A DNA stretch of 64,000 nt from Antedon bifida (lineage: Eukaryota; Echinodermata; Crinoidea; Comatulida; Antedonidae), in NCBI GenBank assembly GCA_963402885.1, contig OY727096.1:34019820-34083819 (forward strand). Direction: 5' to 3'. The notes beneath the pieces are model-generated. The model ran no database searches, was not told the DNA's origin, and saw only the letters and a list, made by a program, of their open reading frames with translations. Each line of letters opens with the position of its first letter. The stretch's first letter is position 1. Both the position numbers and the translations under genes were made by a program. Positions 11,591-26,900 of this stretch are shown piece by piece.

Positions 11591-11993
11591 TTTACATGTT
11601 GATGGTTGAGCATTTTGTTCCAATCAAATCCTAGCAAGAAATTCTCCATGCAAAACAACACAAAATCCAAAATGGTGTATTATTATTGAAAATGAAAAGG
11701 AGTTGTGAAAAGGAAGGATAAACAGTGTGTAAAATAGGTGTAACATACAAATCTCTTTGCGTCTGCAACGAAACTTTGTCTCCAAGGTTCAAATACGCAA
11801 AATCAGTAAGTTATCCATCCATCATACGACCCAACACTCAATGTGTGTTATAGCAAGTATCCAACATTAATCCAATAAATGTATTATTATAAATTCTGTA
11901 TAATTGTCACCTGAATCTTATTTAAAACATTGGACACCTGGAGTCAAGTCAATATTGTGCCACCACCTGGAATGTAAAACTGGTCTCTGGACA

Positions 11994-14900
11994 CTATGAT
12001 GTAGGAATTGCTATTATGACGACAATAGCTATGAGAAGACCAACAATAATAACCAAATATGCTGCAAGAAAAAAAACACAAAAACTACTTAGTAGTTTAT
12101 ATCAATTTTAAGACTTTAATACAATATTTTATAAAGACCGAAAAAGCAAAAGCTTGTGATGGGGAAGCCCAAAAGTTAAAAAATGACAAAAAAAGGGTTA
12201 CAAACAGAAAAAAACCCAATAAGTTAAAAAGATGTAAAAAAAAAGAGCTATTGATTTGAGATTAAAAAGTGATAATATTTAAGATAAAAGCTTTTCTTCA
12301 ATACAGATTTGTGAGTGTTTTCATTTGCTGGTGGAAGTAGAAGAGTGATACACTCAGAAATACTAGTAAAGAACATTATGTAACAAACAACATCAAAACA
12401 AGCTGATACAAACAAGGACTTAGGTTATAGAAGTTCATATCAGTACTGAATAAAGAAAGAATTATATAAACTTGTGTCAATCATACATCTAATATTTAAT
12501 TGTAAATAGCAGATGAGAATATAATCGGATGAGAAAACTAAACAAATTCTGATTCTATATAAAAATATTAGAAGCCTTCTTTATAAATTCTTAAGCAAAT
12601 CATGTTATTGACTTAAGAACCTTCACATTTGCCAGTGTCAACTATTCGTCTTTGACGGTTAAATAATAGAGCATGTAAGATAAAACTTGCACACACTGTG
12701 ATTTCCTCATAGTGTATTGTTAGAGCAACTGTTAGTGACGTCTAGGCTGTGTTGAAACGCTCAGGTAAACTCCCACAGGGAGGGGACCGTACGCTCAGGA
12801 CTGCAGCGCTGACTCGTGTGATTGACGGTTATCTTTACTTTTTGAAATTACAAAGTTAAAAAAGACATGTATGATGATCGACAAGCATCTATTACTGTAG
12901 TAGTGATCTTATTTTGTTGAAGTGCAGTTACACTAACGGGAAAGGCTAATTACGACAAATAAACAGGCAGCTTCACATAACTATACAATTTAGAATAAAT
13001 TATATTTATCAGCGATACTATAAAAGAGTTGATGCCTGATACAAACAAGTATACCACATTAAACGGTTGAATAAAATATTGTATTTAAAAGGAACACAAA
13101 TAAGAGGAACGCAATGAAATCGTGCCAAGAATGCAACGAGTAAGAATTGAATTCATCCTTAATCCATAATGTCACTATGATTGATGGTTTTTGCATGCGA
13201 AATATACTGCTCTCTCAAGACACTTTTAATCGCCAGTATCATCATAGTATAAATAATGTTACATTTTGAACTACCGGTCAGTAACCTTTGCCCTGGGTGT
13301 GAGATACCAATACATAATTTGGGGGTGTTCCGGGTTGTAAAGGTGTTCCAGCCTTTACGGCAAAATGATGGGGAAGAGAATAGAGAGTTGGGTTCACATG
13401 CAATACTTTGCCGTTTTTTAAAACATTTTACATCAAATATTTTACCTTCCACAGTATTCAACAAGACAACATTCAATCAAGACAAACCACCTCAACATTG
13501 AATGTTTTAAAAAGTATGTCAAATAACAAGAAATTGCTAAAATGTATATTTAATTCGTTCAAAACAAATTAAATACATTATTTGGTGGTTTTTCACAAAG
13601 CCTGTTGATATATGAAATTCCAAATTGTCCTATTTTTATATTCAGTTAATTACGGCTTCTTAATTTAATAACAGACAGTACAATTTGAATACAAGATCAT
13701 GTTGGCTGATTTCAAACATTTTTATTAATTTAATTTGAGAAGGGCGTCATCTTTATACTTCCATCTGTCATTGATATTGTTAATCATTTCTTAATTTATG
13801 ACACCTACAAATTTACTAAATTAAAATTAATTTTTGTTTTCATGACAAAGCAAGTTTTATTATGATATTACACAGCAGATGTGATGACTTCTACTAAATT
13901 TTAAAAAATAAAATCATTCTCAAAAATGATTTTTAAAAAAGGTGTAAGTTGGTATGGAAGGGCTTTATTCTTGCATGTTTCAATTGAATGCCAATTTTGT
14001 ATTTAAATTTCATACCATTTTTGTATATATTTTTGCATGGGATGGCATTTAGGTTATTTTATCCTGGAGGATTACCAATAAAAGATGAATAGAGTTTAAG
14101 GGATAATGATTAAGATTAAATGAATGGGATATGGGATATAATGGATTGATCCCTTGTGTCCATCAATTGAGATTAAAGGAATGGGATATGGGATATAATG
14201 AATTGATCCCTTGTGTTCCATCAATTGAGATTAAAGGAATGGGGTATGGGATATAATGGATTGATCCCTTGTCTTCCATCAATTGAGATTAAAGGAATGG
14301 GATATGGGATATAATGGATTGATCCCTTGTGTTCCATCAATTGAGATTAAAGGAATGGGATATGGGATATAATGGATTGATCCCTTGTCTTCCATCAATT
14401 GAGATTAAAGGAATGGGATATGGGATATAATGGATTGATCCCTTGTGTTCCATCAATTGAGATTAAAGGAATGGGATATGGGATATAATGGATTGATCCC
14501 TTGTGTTCCATCAATTGAGATTAAAGGAATGGGATATGGGATATAATGGATTGATCCCTTGTGTTCCATCAATTGAGATTAAAGGAATGGGATATAATGG
14601 ATTGATCCCTTGTGTTCCATCAATTGAGATTAAAGGAATGGGATATGGGATATAATGGATTGATCCCTTGTGTTCAGGGACAGGGATTAATAACTCTAGG
14701 CCCAGGGTACAAAATAATAAAAATTGGATTAAACAAAAACATCCATCAATGAAACCATAAATGTATAAGATAAAGTAAATACTACTGACTTGATGTATTT
14801 TTTCCTACTTAAATAAAGTATAAACTTACTACAATCTTCAGCTTTCTTTGAAACTCTCCGTATGTGTTTAGTCTCCTTTACCAAACGTTGATCTGTATGT

Positions 14901-17900
14901 CCTATGTGTGTGTTAATATCATCAATAATTTCTGTAAAGATAAAACAATTAAAGAATGTTAGAAACCAAAAGGCCTTGCTAAACAGAAAATAATACCATT
15001 TTCCAAAATCCAAGTAATATTATGAATAAATTATTGCAGTGACATAATTATTTGTAACTTTTAAATTCAAAAACTTTTATTGTTCAATATTCATACACAC
15101 ATTAAAGACACATTAGATTATAGTAAGCCAAATATGTAATGAGAATGTATCTATCGCACGTCCTATTATAGGTGATGATTGAGCTAGGAACAAATGAATT
15201 ATGATACCTTGTAGTTTGTGATAGAATGCTACACAATCGACAGCCTGTACACAGGAAGTATCGTAAACAAGGGATGACTGTGATTGGACATAATTTGTTT
15301 GACCAGTGTTAAAACAGAATGATCAAACTTAAAATCAAGATCATTAACAGGAAAGTTTAATATTCGACTAGATTACAGTCTAAAGCTATTTGCATTGGAG
15401 TACCTGTATTCATATTTACCAAAGATTTATGTTGTTTAAAATCAGTTTGGCAGGAAATACTTATCTACAATTTATTAAAATATGACAAATTCAGTTGAAT
15501 TTAATGTGAATTATTATTTATGAGTTGGTATGAATTTGGGTTTCTGCCAGTCAAAATATCAAGTGACGGAATGCTTCCACAGTAGACCAAAAGACTGGAA
15601 TGGGCGTAATTTAGTAAATAACTGTAGGTGTCAATTATACTTTTTTTAAATTACTGTAACATTTTAAAAAATGTTTTAAAAATGACAATACTCAACAAGG
15701 AAATAATATTAAGCCTACTTATTATTTAATAATAATAATATTGTTTATGCAAGAAAAAAACCCACAAATCTCTAAGAAACAAGGCTATATATCAATCTGA
15801 ATCTTATAAAGAAAATATTTGAATATGAAGTATAAAATGACATTCCGTTGAAAAATGACAAACAGTTTGACGAGTGATTAGAAATGTTTGCAAGTTGGAC
15901 ATATCATAACAACAGGTGTATTGGAATGTATGTTTTTGTAAGTTAGTAGCCCTAGGGCTAGTAGGTAACTGATGAATTTGACATGGTAGACTCAAATATT
16001 ATGGTCTCTAACACTGAATAGTCTCCTAAAGTTGAGTGAACGGATTATAACACTGAGTAGACTCCTAACATTGAGCAAAAGGTTTCTTAAAATGAGTAGA
16101 CTCCAAATATTGAGCAAAGGTTTCACTCAAATAGACTAAAGTTGAGTAAAAGGTTTCAAACAATGAGTAGACTCAAAATATTGGGCAAAAAGTTTTACTC
16201 AAATAGACTCTAATTTTGTTGATACAAGTCAACAATGTTGAAACATTAAAATGTTAGCAAACTTAAAAAATAAATAAATATGAATTGTGAAAGTTATGAG
16301 AGGAATGCATTGCAGTATAATTTAAGGGGATCTAATTAACTCCAGTTAACATACAGTGTGTGACAAAGGTGGAAAGGAGCAATTTGTTCACTCTGACACA
16401 AAACGTTTTCCTCCCTTTTTCAATCACCAATTGATCCATCAAACGATATATACATTGCATTGGTCTACAACATTGGTGAAGGCATGTTTTATTTGTCTCA
16501 TACATCAAATCAGACATAACAATCATTGGACAAACAAAAATTTATCAAACGTGTATTGCTCTACTGCTATACTCAAATGTTAATCTATTTTTGCTTGAAT
16601 AAAATCAACAAAAAGTATGTTCCAAATTTGATTTGACATTTAGTCGACTCATCTTAGTAATTTTCACATTTGTCTAAATAGGAATGGAGAACCACAAAGA
16701 AAGGATGTTGAATGAATATGGACATAAATAATGTATGACTTCTCTTTAAAAATCAGCCTCCTTGATAATCAAAAATACAATTTAATAAACATGAATATTT
16801 AAAAAAATCAAGTATACTTCAGAAAATATATTTCTTTCTAATTTTGTAATTAATAAATTGTTCATAATATAAAATCACTTTGTTTCTTCGCTAAAAATGC
16901 TAATTATAGTTGCTACAGAAATACAACATCTGGATCTGCTTCATTAAACCAATTCTATTTTAGCCCAACATAAACATGTCTAAAAAATAGAGACATTCAA
17001 TTCTTTATTTCCTCTCTAATCCGAGTTTCATTAGGTTGAGTTTATTTTCTTTATTTTCAATAAAGGAAACATAACCAATACAAAAGGTTCTGAAAACAGG
17101 GTCAACTTTTACAACATGAGACATGACCGGTAATTTAAGATATTATCTTTGCTTTTAAACCCAACTTAAGTACATTATAATGATCAAAAATGGATAACAA
17201 TCAAATCAAAGCAACATGAAAGGCTTTCAAGTAAAAAACATAATTAATAAGTCATAATATACTAATTCATCAAACTTAGGGAAACATTCTGTTCATGTTG
17301 TCTCGAAATCTGTTCCCAGATAGACATGACCTTATAAGAGGTCATACATTATGGAGCTGACGGTAGCTCCCAGGTTGTTTTGCCTCCAAACAAGCAAAGA
17401 GTTTATAGGAGCCTAACTTTGTATGTATTTCATCATTGAGAGAGTTTATTCGGAACAGCAGCTGGTTAGGCCCTATGGCATGACCCACTTCTATTAGCTG
17501 GTTTATACCCCCAACCAGCCTACCAAGGGCTACATCAAAAGTAGCCTACCTAAGGCTAAGAGATACAGCTGAAAAATAATAGGAAACCACACACAAATAT
17601 GTTGCGTCAATAAATCAATCACAAATAATAGTTTTGAGTGAAATTTAACGATAATTAATGCCTCCCCATTGGTTTAAACACAGTACAAGATCTTTCACTT
17701 TCGTATTACAGAGTATCTGGTACATTGATGTGGACTTCTGTACCAGTATTACAAAAAAAAATCATTTTTATCCATGTCACAGGGGACATATCAAGTTAAT
17801 GAACGTTTCCTCCACTGCAACGCTACTGTCGCCATACACCAAATAAACCCTAACCATCTTTAGTTTCTTTTTATCAATCTAGTTAAATAACATAATTGTT

Positions 17901-20900
17901 TGGCCAATCTGAATCAGGGGAGGAATGCTGTCTAAAAAAAGGCAACCTTTAACATGACGGGTTGTTGATTGTTCTGGTGAAACAAGACTTATTATAGGCA
18001 ATGTACAAGGAAAACAAGAAACAGATAACAGATATCTTCTGTGCGTAACCATCTTCACAGAATTTCAGTGCAAATGCAAGTAAAGCAGTTGCAATAATAC
18101 CAAGGACTTCAATTGTTTGTATTCACAGTAACGCTGATGAAAGCAAACCGAAGACCACCAAACCTTTTTGCAATAAGGTGACGAAAAACAAGACTTAATA
18201 CAGGGGTAACATAACACTATTATCCTACCGAGGAGCGCCGCCAGTACTACTGTATTTTAAGTCTCAAATTGATATGCTATTTACAGTATAACGTCACCAG
18301 TATTCTAGTAGAAGTGACATGTATTTGTTGTACATATGTGTCTATTTTATCGGTAATAATCTTAAATATTGAATCAGAACCCCCAAGTTTATGAGGATTA
18401 CATGAAATTTAAAACCAATTTCCAATTAAGCAATAATCCCCAATACAATTGCGACTCTTGTGTATTTAAAATAGTATTCCAAGGAATTTTGAAATTGACG
18501 GAAAATTAAATAAAAGCTTTGTTTAATAGACATTCTCACGTAGCTTCAACAATGCATTATATTCCAATACACTATAAATCATTACTTTAGAAGCTACCAG
18601 GCAAATGATAAACATCATTGTATTGATGGTGAACTAAGATACAGACAAACAGCAATCTCTTACAATAAAATGGTGACAGATATTAATTATGGCAGGTTTA
18701 ACTAATCTATATTGTGAATTTGAATAAATATCTTACAAATGTTTGTAATTGGAATATGATAAACGTATTTCTGTTTATTTATTAATATGCAAATGAGTAT
18801 AAAATAATGGGTTCTAACAAATACTATACAGTCTATTAAGTTTTCTAACAGTAATGTAGACACAAGAAATAAAGTGGTACGGTTTTCACAAGAAAAGGGA
18901 ACAATCTCTGTTTATAAGCTACTGGGTTGTCAAAAAGTGGACAGGTTGAAAGCTTACCAACTGAACTGGTGGCTATGACCCTGTTTAAGGCTATTCCTAA
19001 TAATAATTTTTACTATTAATTATATATTACTATACATATTTACATTTTGTTTTCCTCAACAGATAACAAATAATATCATGATAATTGGTTTTTAAAAATT
19101 TATAAGTAGTTCTTTCTACGTGACGTAATATTGTATGCCTCAATGAAAGTTTAACTGTTTGAATAAATAAAGAGTGTAATAAAGGTAATAAATTAGGAGA
19201 ATGTCTTATAAATAATGCAAAAAATATACATGTTCATCATAGGTTGATTTATGTTACTGAATTATGTAGAAAATTCAAAATAACTTAAAATACAAATAAG
19301 TAGTAGAAGAAGCAATTTATAAAGAGTAATGCTTTGTTTGTTTACTTCTGTTAAATGGAATCTCCTTTAAAAGAAGTGGGTACAGTACATAGTTTTGCTA
19401 AATGTAGAAAATAATATAAAAGTAAAACATGAATGACTAAACTGAAATGAGTTGACTGACGTTGACCATAGAGGGAACTATACTAATTAGTTTAAGTAAG
19501 TGAAGATCGCAATGAAATGGTTGAAATAATCATTTAGTAATTTTGCTACATTTTGCTAAAAAATATGTACTCATCTACAAACTTTAAATACTGATGTATA
19601 AAAATGAGAAAACAACAATGTTTGTGTACAAAAAATAAAAAGTGATGGTGGTAAATTTCCCACACATTTCAATCAAAGAACAAAAAGATTTTAAGGACAA
19701 GAGTGACTGACAAAAATATCCCTTGGCAAAGGGACCAGAAAGCCCCTAGTGCCTGGTTGAATGTTCCATATTAGGGGCCTAAGATCAATTATCTACCCAA
19801 AATTACTGAATACACCTGTGCTAAACTGCTTTCACATTTTGCAGTGCTTCATGTCACAAATATCGGACGGCTTTCGGGGTTGTTTTTTCAGATGGGTTAA
19901 GTCTTGTGGTGTCTTGAATGTGGACCTCAATTTGCCCTGAGGTGAGTAAACACTGGTTAAGCATTTAAACTTGGACTGACAATGGTCATTTAAAAAAGCA
20001 ATTCTGTGTACATATTAGAATAAAAAGTTGGAGGACATTGACTTAATTATTGTAGGCTTTAGCTATAACAAATTAATTATATAAAGTATCATAATTTGAC
20101 TGTAGTTAAAGTGTTTAGTACCTTCTGTAACGAAGACACCCAGGGACAAAAAATGTTATGTATTAACATACAAATTAACATTTTAATAAGAAATATAGAT
20201 TGGAAGGATTGGTAAATTGAGAAGAATACCAAAATATCAGACACAGGTTGACTATACAGATACAACCTGTAAGTGGCCACTTTTCCTGGACCCACGTATG
20301 AGAGATTCAACTGTAGTGAAATACATTTCATTTCTATAAAATGAAGTTAAACTAGGAAAATACACTCTTTATTGTTAATACTTTTTATATACTTCTTTTT
20401 GTAGGATAGAAAGAAAAATATTTAGTGGTGGTGTTTCATTACTCATGGCACTTCCTATCCTGAGGTTAAACAATTGGATATCTACAGCCTAAAGGAAGAC
20501 TACAAATTCCTAGACCACACCTGCATTTTGTGTCAAAATACAGTTTCACAAATTGTACAAGTATGTAACAATTAGGAACCAATTACAGATGCTACAAATG
20601 GTGTTAGAACGCAGGGGGTGCCTCAAACTCTTGCTTGCTACAGGCAAGTAAAAATGATTTTTTTGGCTCAATTTCCAGTAATTACATTAAGAACACCAGG
20701 AATACAGCTATAATAATACAAATTGAATCTTTTGACTTGTGAGGTATACTCTGACCTGCAATCAATTGAATACCTTTTTTCACAGTAAAACACAGCTTTC
20801 TAGTTATATCATCTTTGTTGGAATTATCTCTGAATAGTTACAATGGAAATATACAGTTATCAGTAAATTGTTACAGTATATTTGTCAATTTAAATGTGAA

Positions 20901-23900
20901 AACACTAATCTCACATTGCTGTAGATACATTCTGTTTAGATATCTCATGCTTGCAACTATTTGTAACCTCTAATCTCACACTGCTGTAGATACATTCATT
21001 TTAAACTTTACAATCTGTTTAGATATCACATGCTTGCAACTATTTGTAACCTATAATCTCACACTGCTGTAGAAACATTCATTTTAAACTTTACAATCTG
21101 TTTAGATATCTCATGCTTGCAACTATTTGTAACCTCTCTCACACTGCTGTAGATACATTCAATTTAAACTTTACAATCTTTTTAAATATCTCATGCTTGC
21201 AACTATTTGTAACCTCTAATCTCACACTGCTGTAGATACATTCATTTTAAACTTTACAATCTGTTTAAATATCTCATGCTTGCAACTATTTGTAACCTTT
21301 TTTGAATGCTAGGTTGAAGATCTTTTAAAAAATGTTGGCTTCCCCATATCTGCAAAACACAATCACTCAAAAAAAGTATTATATTCTCATTTTATTAGAA
21401 TATAATTTAAACTGAATTTAAAAAAGAGGTTAAATGAGAGTTTAACAACAGGAAACTTTCTTACCCTCATCACAATTTACACTAATTTAGACATGGAAGT
21501 TTAAGACTAATATGTAGGCAGCAGCTCTAGGCATTTACCACAGCCTGTACAAACTTTCTTACCCTCATCACAAGCTAAATTTACACTAATTTAGACATGG
21601 AAGTTTAAGACTAATATGTAGGCAGCAGCTCTAGGCATTTACCACAGCCTGTACAAACTTTCTTACCCTCATCACAATTTACACTAATTTAGACATGGAA
21701 GTTTAAGACTAATATGTAGGCAGCAGCTCTAGGCATTTACCACAGCCTGTACAAACTTTCTTACCCTCATCACAAGCTAAATTTACACTAATTTAGACAT
21801 GGAAGTTTAAGACTAATATGTAGGCAGCAGCTCTAGGCATTTACCACAGCCTGTACAAACTTTCTTACCCTCATCACAAGCTAAATTTACACTAATTTAG
21901 ACATGGAAGTTTAAGACTAATATGTAGGCAGCAGCTCTAGGCATTTACCACAGCCTGTACAAACTTTCTTACCCTCATCACAAGCTAAATTTACACTAAT
22001 TTAGACATGGAAGTTTAAGACTAATATGTAGGCAGCAGCTCTAGGCATTTACCACAGCCTGTACAAACTTTCTTACCCTCATCACAAGCTAAATTTACAC
22101 TAATTTAGACATGGAAGTTTAAGACTAATATGTAGGCAGCAGCTCTAGGCATTTACCACAGCCTGTACAAACTTTCTTACCCTCATCACAAGCTAAATTT
22201 ACACTAATTTAGACATGGAAGTTTAAGACTAATATGTAGGCAGCAGCTCTAGGCATTTACCACAGCCTGTACAAACTTTCTTACCCTCATCACAAGCTAA
22301 ATTTACACTAATTTAGACATGGAAGTTTAAGACTAATATGTAGGCAGCAGCTCTAGGCATTTACCACAGCCTGTACAAACTTTCTTACCCTCATCACAAG
22401 CTAAATTTACACTAATTTAGACATGGAAGTTTAAGACTAATATGTAGGCAGCAGCTCTAGGCATTTACCACAGCCTGTACAAACTTTCTTACCCTCATCA
22501 CAAGCTAAATTTACACTAATTTAGGCATGGAAGTTTAAGACTAATATGTAGGCAGCAGCTCTAGGCATTTACCACAGCCTGTACAAACTTTCTTACCCTC
22601 ATCACAAGCTAAATTTACACTAATTTAGGCATGGAAGTTTAAGACTAATATGTAGGCAGCAGCTCTAGGCATTTACCACAGCCTGTACAAACTTTCTTAC
22701 CCTCATCACAAGCTAAATTTACACTAATTTAGACATGGAAGTTTAAGACTAATATGTAGGCAGCAGCTCTAGGCATTTACCACAGCCTGTACAAACTTTC
22801 TTACCCTCATCACAAGCTAAATTTACACTAATTTAGACATGGAAGTTTAAGACTAATATGTAGGCAGCAGCTCTAGGCATTTACCACAGCCTGTACAAAC
22901 TTTCTTACCCTCATCACAAGCTAAATTTACACTAATTTAGACATGGAAGTTTAAGACTAATATGTAGGCAGCAGCTCTAGGCATTTACCACAGCCTGTAC
23001 AAACTTTCTTACCCTCATCACAAGCTAAATTTACACTAATTTAGACATGGAAGTTTAAGACTAATATGTAGGCAGCAGCTCTAGGCATTTACCACAGCCT
23101 GTACAAACTTTCTTACCCTCATCACAAGCTAAATTTACACTAATTTAGACATGGAAGTTTAAGACTAATATGTAGGCAGCAGCTCTAGGCATTTACCACA
23201 GCCTGTACAAACTTTCTTACCCTCATCACAAGCTAAATTTACACTAATTTAGACATGGAAGTTTAAGACTAATATGTAGGCAGCAGCTCTAGGCATTTAC
23301 CACAGCCTGTACAAACTTTCTTACCCTCATCACAAGCTAAATTTACACTAATTTAGACATGGAAGTTTAAGACTAATATGTAGGCAGCAGCTCTAGGCAT
23401 TTACCACAGCCTGTACAAACTTTCTTACCCTCATCACAAGCTAAATTTACACTAATTTAGACATGGAAGTTTAAGACTAATATGTAGGCAGCAGCTCTAG
23501 GCATTTACCACAGCCTGTACAAACTTTCTTACCCTCATCACAATTTACACTAATTTAGACATGGAAGTTTAAGACTAATATGTAGGCAGCAGCTCTAGGC
23601 ATTTACCACAGCCTGTACAAACTTTCTTACCCTCATCACAAGCTAAATTTACACTAATTTAGACATGGAAGTTTAAGACTAATATGTAGGCAGCAGCTCT
23701 AGGCATTTACCACAGCCTGTACAAACTTTCTTACCCTCATCACAAGCTAAATTTACACTAATTTAGACATGGAAGTTTAAGACTAATATGTAGGCAGCAG
23801 CTCTAGGCATTTACCACAGCCTGTACAAACTTTCTTACCCTCATCACAAGCTAAATTTACACTAATTTAGACATGGAAGTTTAAGACTAATATGTAGGCA

Positions 23901-26900
23901 GCAGCTCTAGGCATTTACCACAGCCTGTACAAACTTTCTTACCCTCATCACAAGCTAAATTTACACTAATTTAGACATGGAAGTTTAAGACTAATATGTA
24001 GGCAGCAGCTCTAGGCATTTACCACAGCCTGTACAAACTTTCTTACCCTCATCACAAGCTAAATTTACACTAATTTAGACATGGAAGTTTAAGACTAATA
24101 TGTAGGCAGCAGCTCTAGGCATTTACCACAGCCTGTACAAACTTTCTTACCCTCATCACAAGCTAAATTTACACTAATTTAGACATGGAAGTTTAAGACT
24201 AATATGTAGGCAGCAGCTCTAGGCATTTACCACAGCCTGTACAAACTTTCTTACCCTCATCACAAGCTAAATTTACACTAATTTAGACATGGAAGTTTAA
24301 GACTAATATGTAGGCAGCAGCTCTAGGCATTTACCACAGCCTGTACAAACTTTCTTACCCTCATCACAAGCTAAATTTACACTAATTTAGACATGGAAGT
24401 TTAAGACTAATATGTAGGCAGCAGCTCTAGGCATTTACCACAGCCTGTACAAACTTTCTTACCCTCATCACAAGCTAAATTTACACTAATTTAGACATGG
24501 AAGTTTAAGACTAATATGTAGGCAGCAGCTCTAGGCATTTACCACAGCCTGTACAAACTTTCTTACCCTCATCACAAGCTAAATTTACACTAATTTAGAC
24601 ATGGAAGTTTAAGACTAATATGTAGGCAGCAGCTCTAGGCATTTACCACAGCCTGTACAAACTTTCTTACCCTCATCACAAGCTAAATTTACACTAATTT
24701 AGACATGGAAGTTTAAGACTAATATGTAGGCAGCAGCTCTAGGCATTTACCACAGCCTGTACAAACTTTCTTACCCTCATCACAATTTACACTAATTTAG
24801 ACATGGAAGTTTAAGACTAATATGTAGGCAGCAGCTCTAGGCATTTACCACAGCCTGTACAAACTTTCTTACCCTCATCACAAGCTAAATTTACACTAAT
24901 TTAGACATGGAAGTTTAAGACTAATATGTAGGCAGCAGCTCTAGGCATTTACCACAGCCTGTACAAACTTTCTTACCCTCATCACAAGCTAAATTTACAC
25001 TAATTTAGACATGGAAGTTTAAGACTAATATGTAGGCAGCAGCTCTAGGCATTTACCACAGCCTGTACAAACTTTCTTACCCTCATCACAAGCTAAATTT
25101 ACACTAATTTAGACATGGAAGTTTAAGACTAATATGTAGGCAGCAGCTCTAGGCATTTACCACAGCCTGTACAAACTTTCTTACCCTCATCACAAGCTAA
25201 ATTTACACTAATTTAGACATGGAAGTTTAAGACTAATATGTAGGCAGCAGCTCTAGGCATTTACCACAGCCTGTACAAACTTTCTTACCCTCATCACAAT
25301 TTACACTAATTTAGACATGGAAGTTTAAGACTAATATGTAGGCAGCAGCTCTAGGCATTTACCACAGCCTGTACAAACTTTCTTACCCTCATCACAAGCT
25401 AAATTTACACTAATTTAGACATGGAAGTTTAAGACTAATATGTAGGCAGCAGCTCTAGGCATTTACCACAGCCTGTACAAACTTTCTTACCCTCATCACA
25501 AGCTAAATTTACACTAATTTAGACATGGAAGTTTAAGACTAATATGTAGGCAGCAGCTCTAGGCATTTACCACAGCCTGTACAAACTTTCTTACCCTCAT
25601 CACAAGCTAAATTTACACTAATTTAGACATGGAAGTTTAAGACTAATATGTAGGCAGCAGCTCTAGGCATTTACCACAGCCTGTACAAACTTTCTTACCC
25701 TCATCACAAGCTAAATTTACACTAATTTAGACATGGAAGTTTAAGACTAATATGTAGGCAGCAGCTCTAGGCATTTACCACAGCCTGTACAAACTTTCTT
25801 ACCCTCATCACAATTTACACTAATTTAGACATGGAAGTTTAAGACTAATATGTAGGCAGCAGCTCTAGGCATTTACCACAGCCTGTACAAACTTTCTTAC
25901 CCTCATCACAAGCTAAATTTACACTAATTTAGACATGGAAGTTTAAGACTAATATGTAGGCAGCAGCTCTAGGCATTTACCACAGCCTGTACAAACTTTC
26001 TTACCCTCATCACAAGCTAAATTTACACTAATTTAGACATGGAAGTTTAAGACTAATATGTAGGCAGCAGCTCTAGGCATTTACCACAGCCTGTACAAAC
26101 TTTCTTACCCTCATCACAAGCTAAATTTACACTAATTTAGACATGGAAGTTTAAGACTAATATGTAGGCAGCAGCTCTAGGCATTTACCACAGCCTGTAC
26201 AAACTTTCTTACCCTCATCACAAGCTAAATTTACACTAATTTAGACATGGAAGTTTAAGACTAATATGTAGGCAGCAGCTCTAGGCATTTACCACAGCCT
26301 GTACAAACTTTCTTACCCTCATCACAAGCTAAATTTACACTAATTTAGACATGGAAGTTTAAGACTAATATGTAGGCAGCAGCTCTAGGCATTTACCACA
26401 GCCTGTACAAACTTTCTTACCCTCATCACAAGCTAAATTTACACTAATTTAGACATGGAAGTTTAAGACTAATATGTAGGCAGCAGCTCTAGGCATTTAC
26501 CACAGCCTGTACAAACTTTCTTACCCTCATCACAAGCTAAATTTACACTAATTTAGACATGGAAGTTTAAGACTAATATGTAGGCAGCAGCTCTAGGCAT
26601 TTACCACAGCCTGTACAAACTTTCTTACCCTCATCACAAGCTAAATTTACACTAATTTAGACATGGAAGTTTAAGACTAATATGTAGGCAGCAGCTCTAG
26701 GCATTTACCACAGCCTGTACAAACTTTCTTACCCTCATCACAAGCTAAATTTACACTAATTTAGACATGGAAGTTTAAGACTAATATGTAGGCAGCAGCT
26801 CTAGGCATTTACCACAGCCTGTACAAATTATCAGAGATTAAACTTCTCCTTACATTGTTATACCATTTCTAATTAAGCTTGAGTTGTAAACTATTGACAG

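Noticed and set aside
13159..13501. Overlapping frames of 105 (-) and 81 (+) codons in the last STX8 intron
   Set aside because: No domain, no splice partners; could be a relic of a repeat but I could not identify it.
21453..26826. CRISPR-like regular array
   Set aside because: Repeats are contiguous with no unique spacers, and the DNA is clearly animal. It is a satellite.
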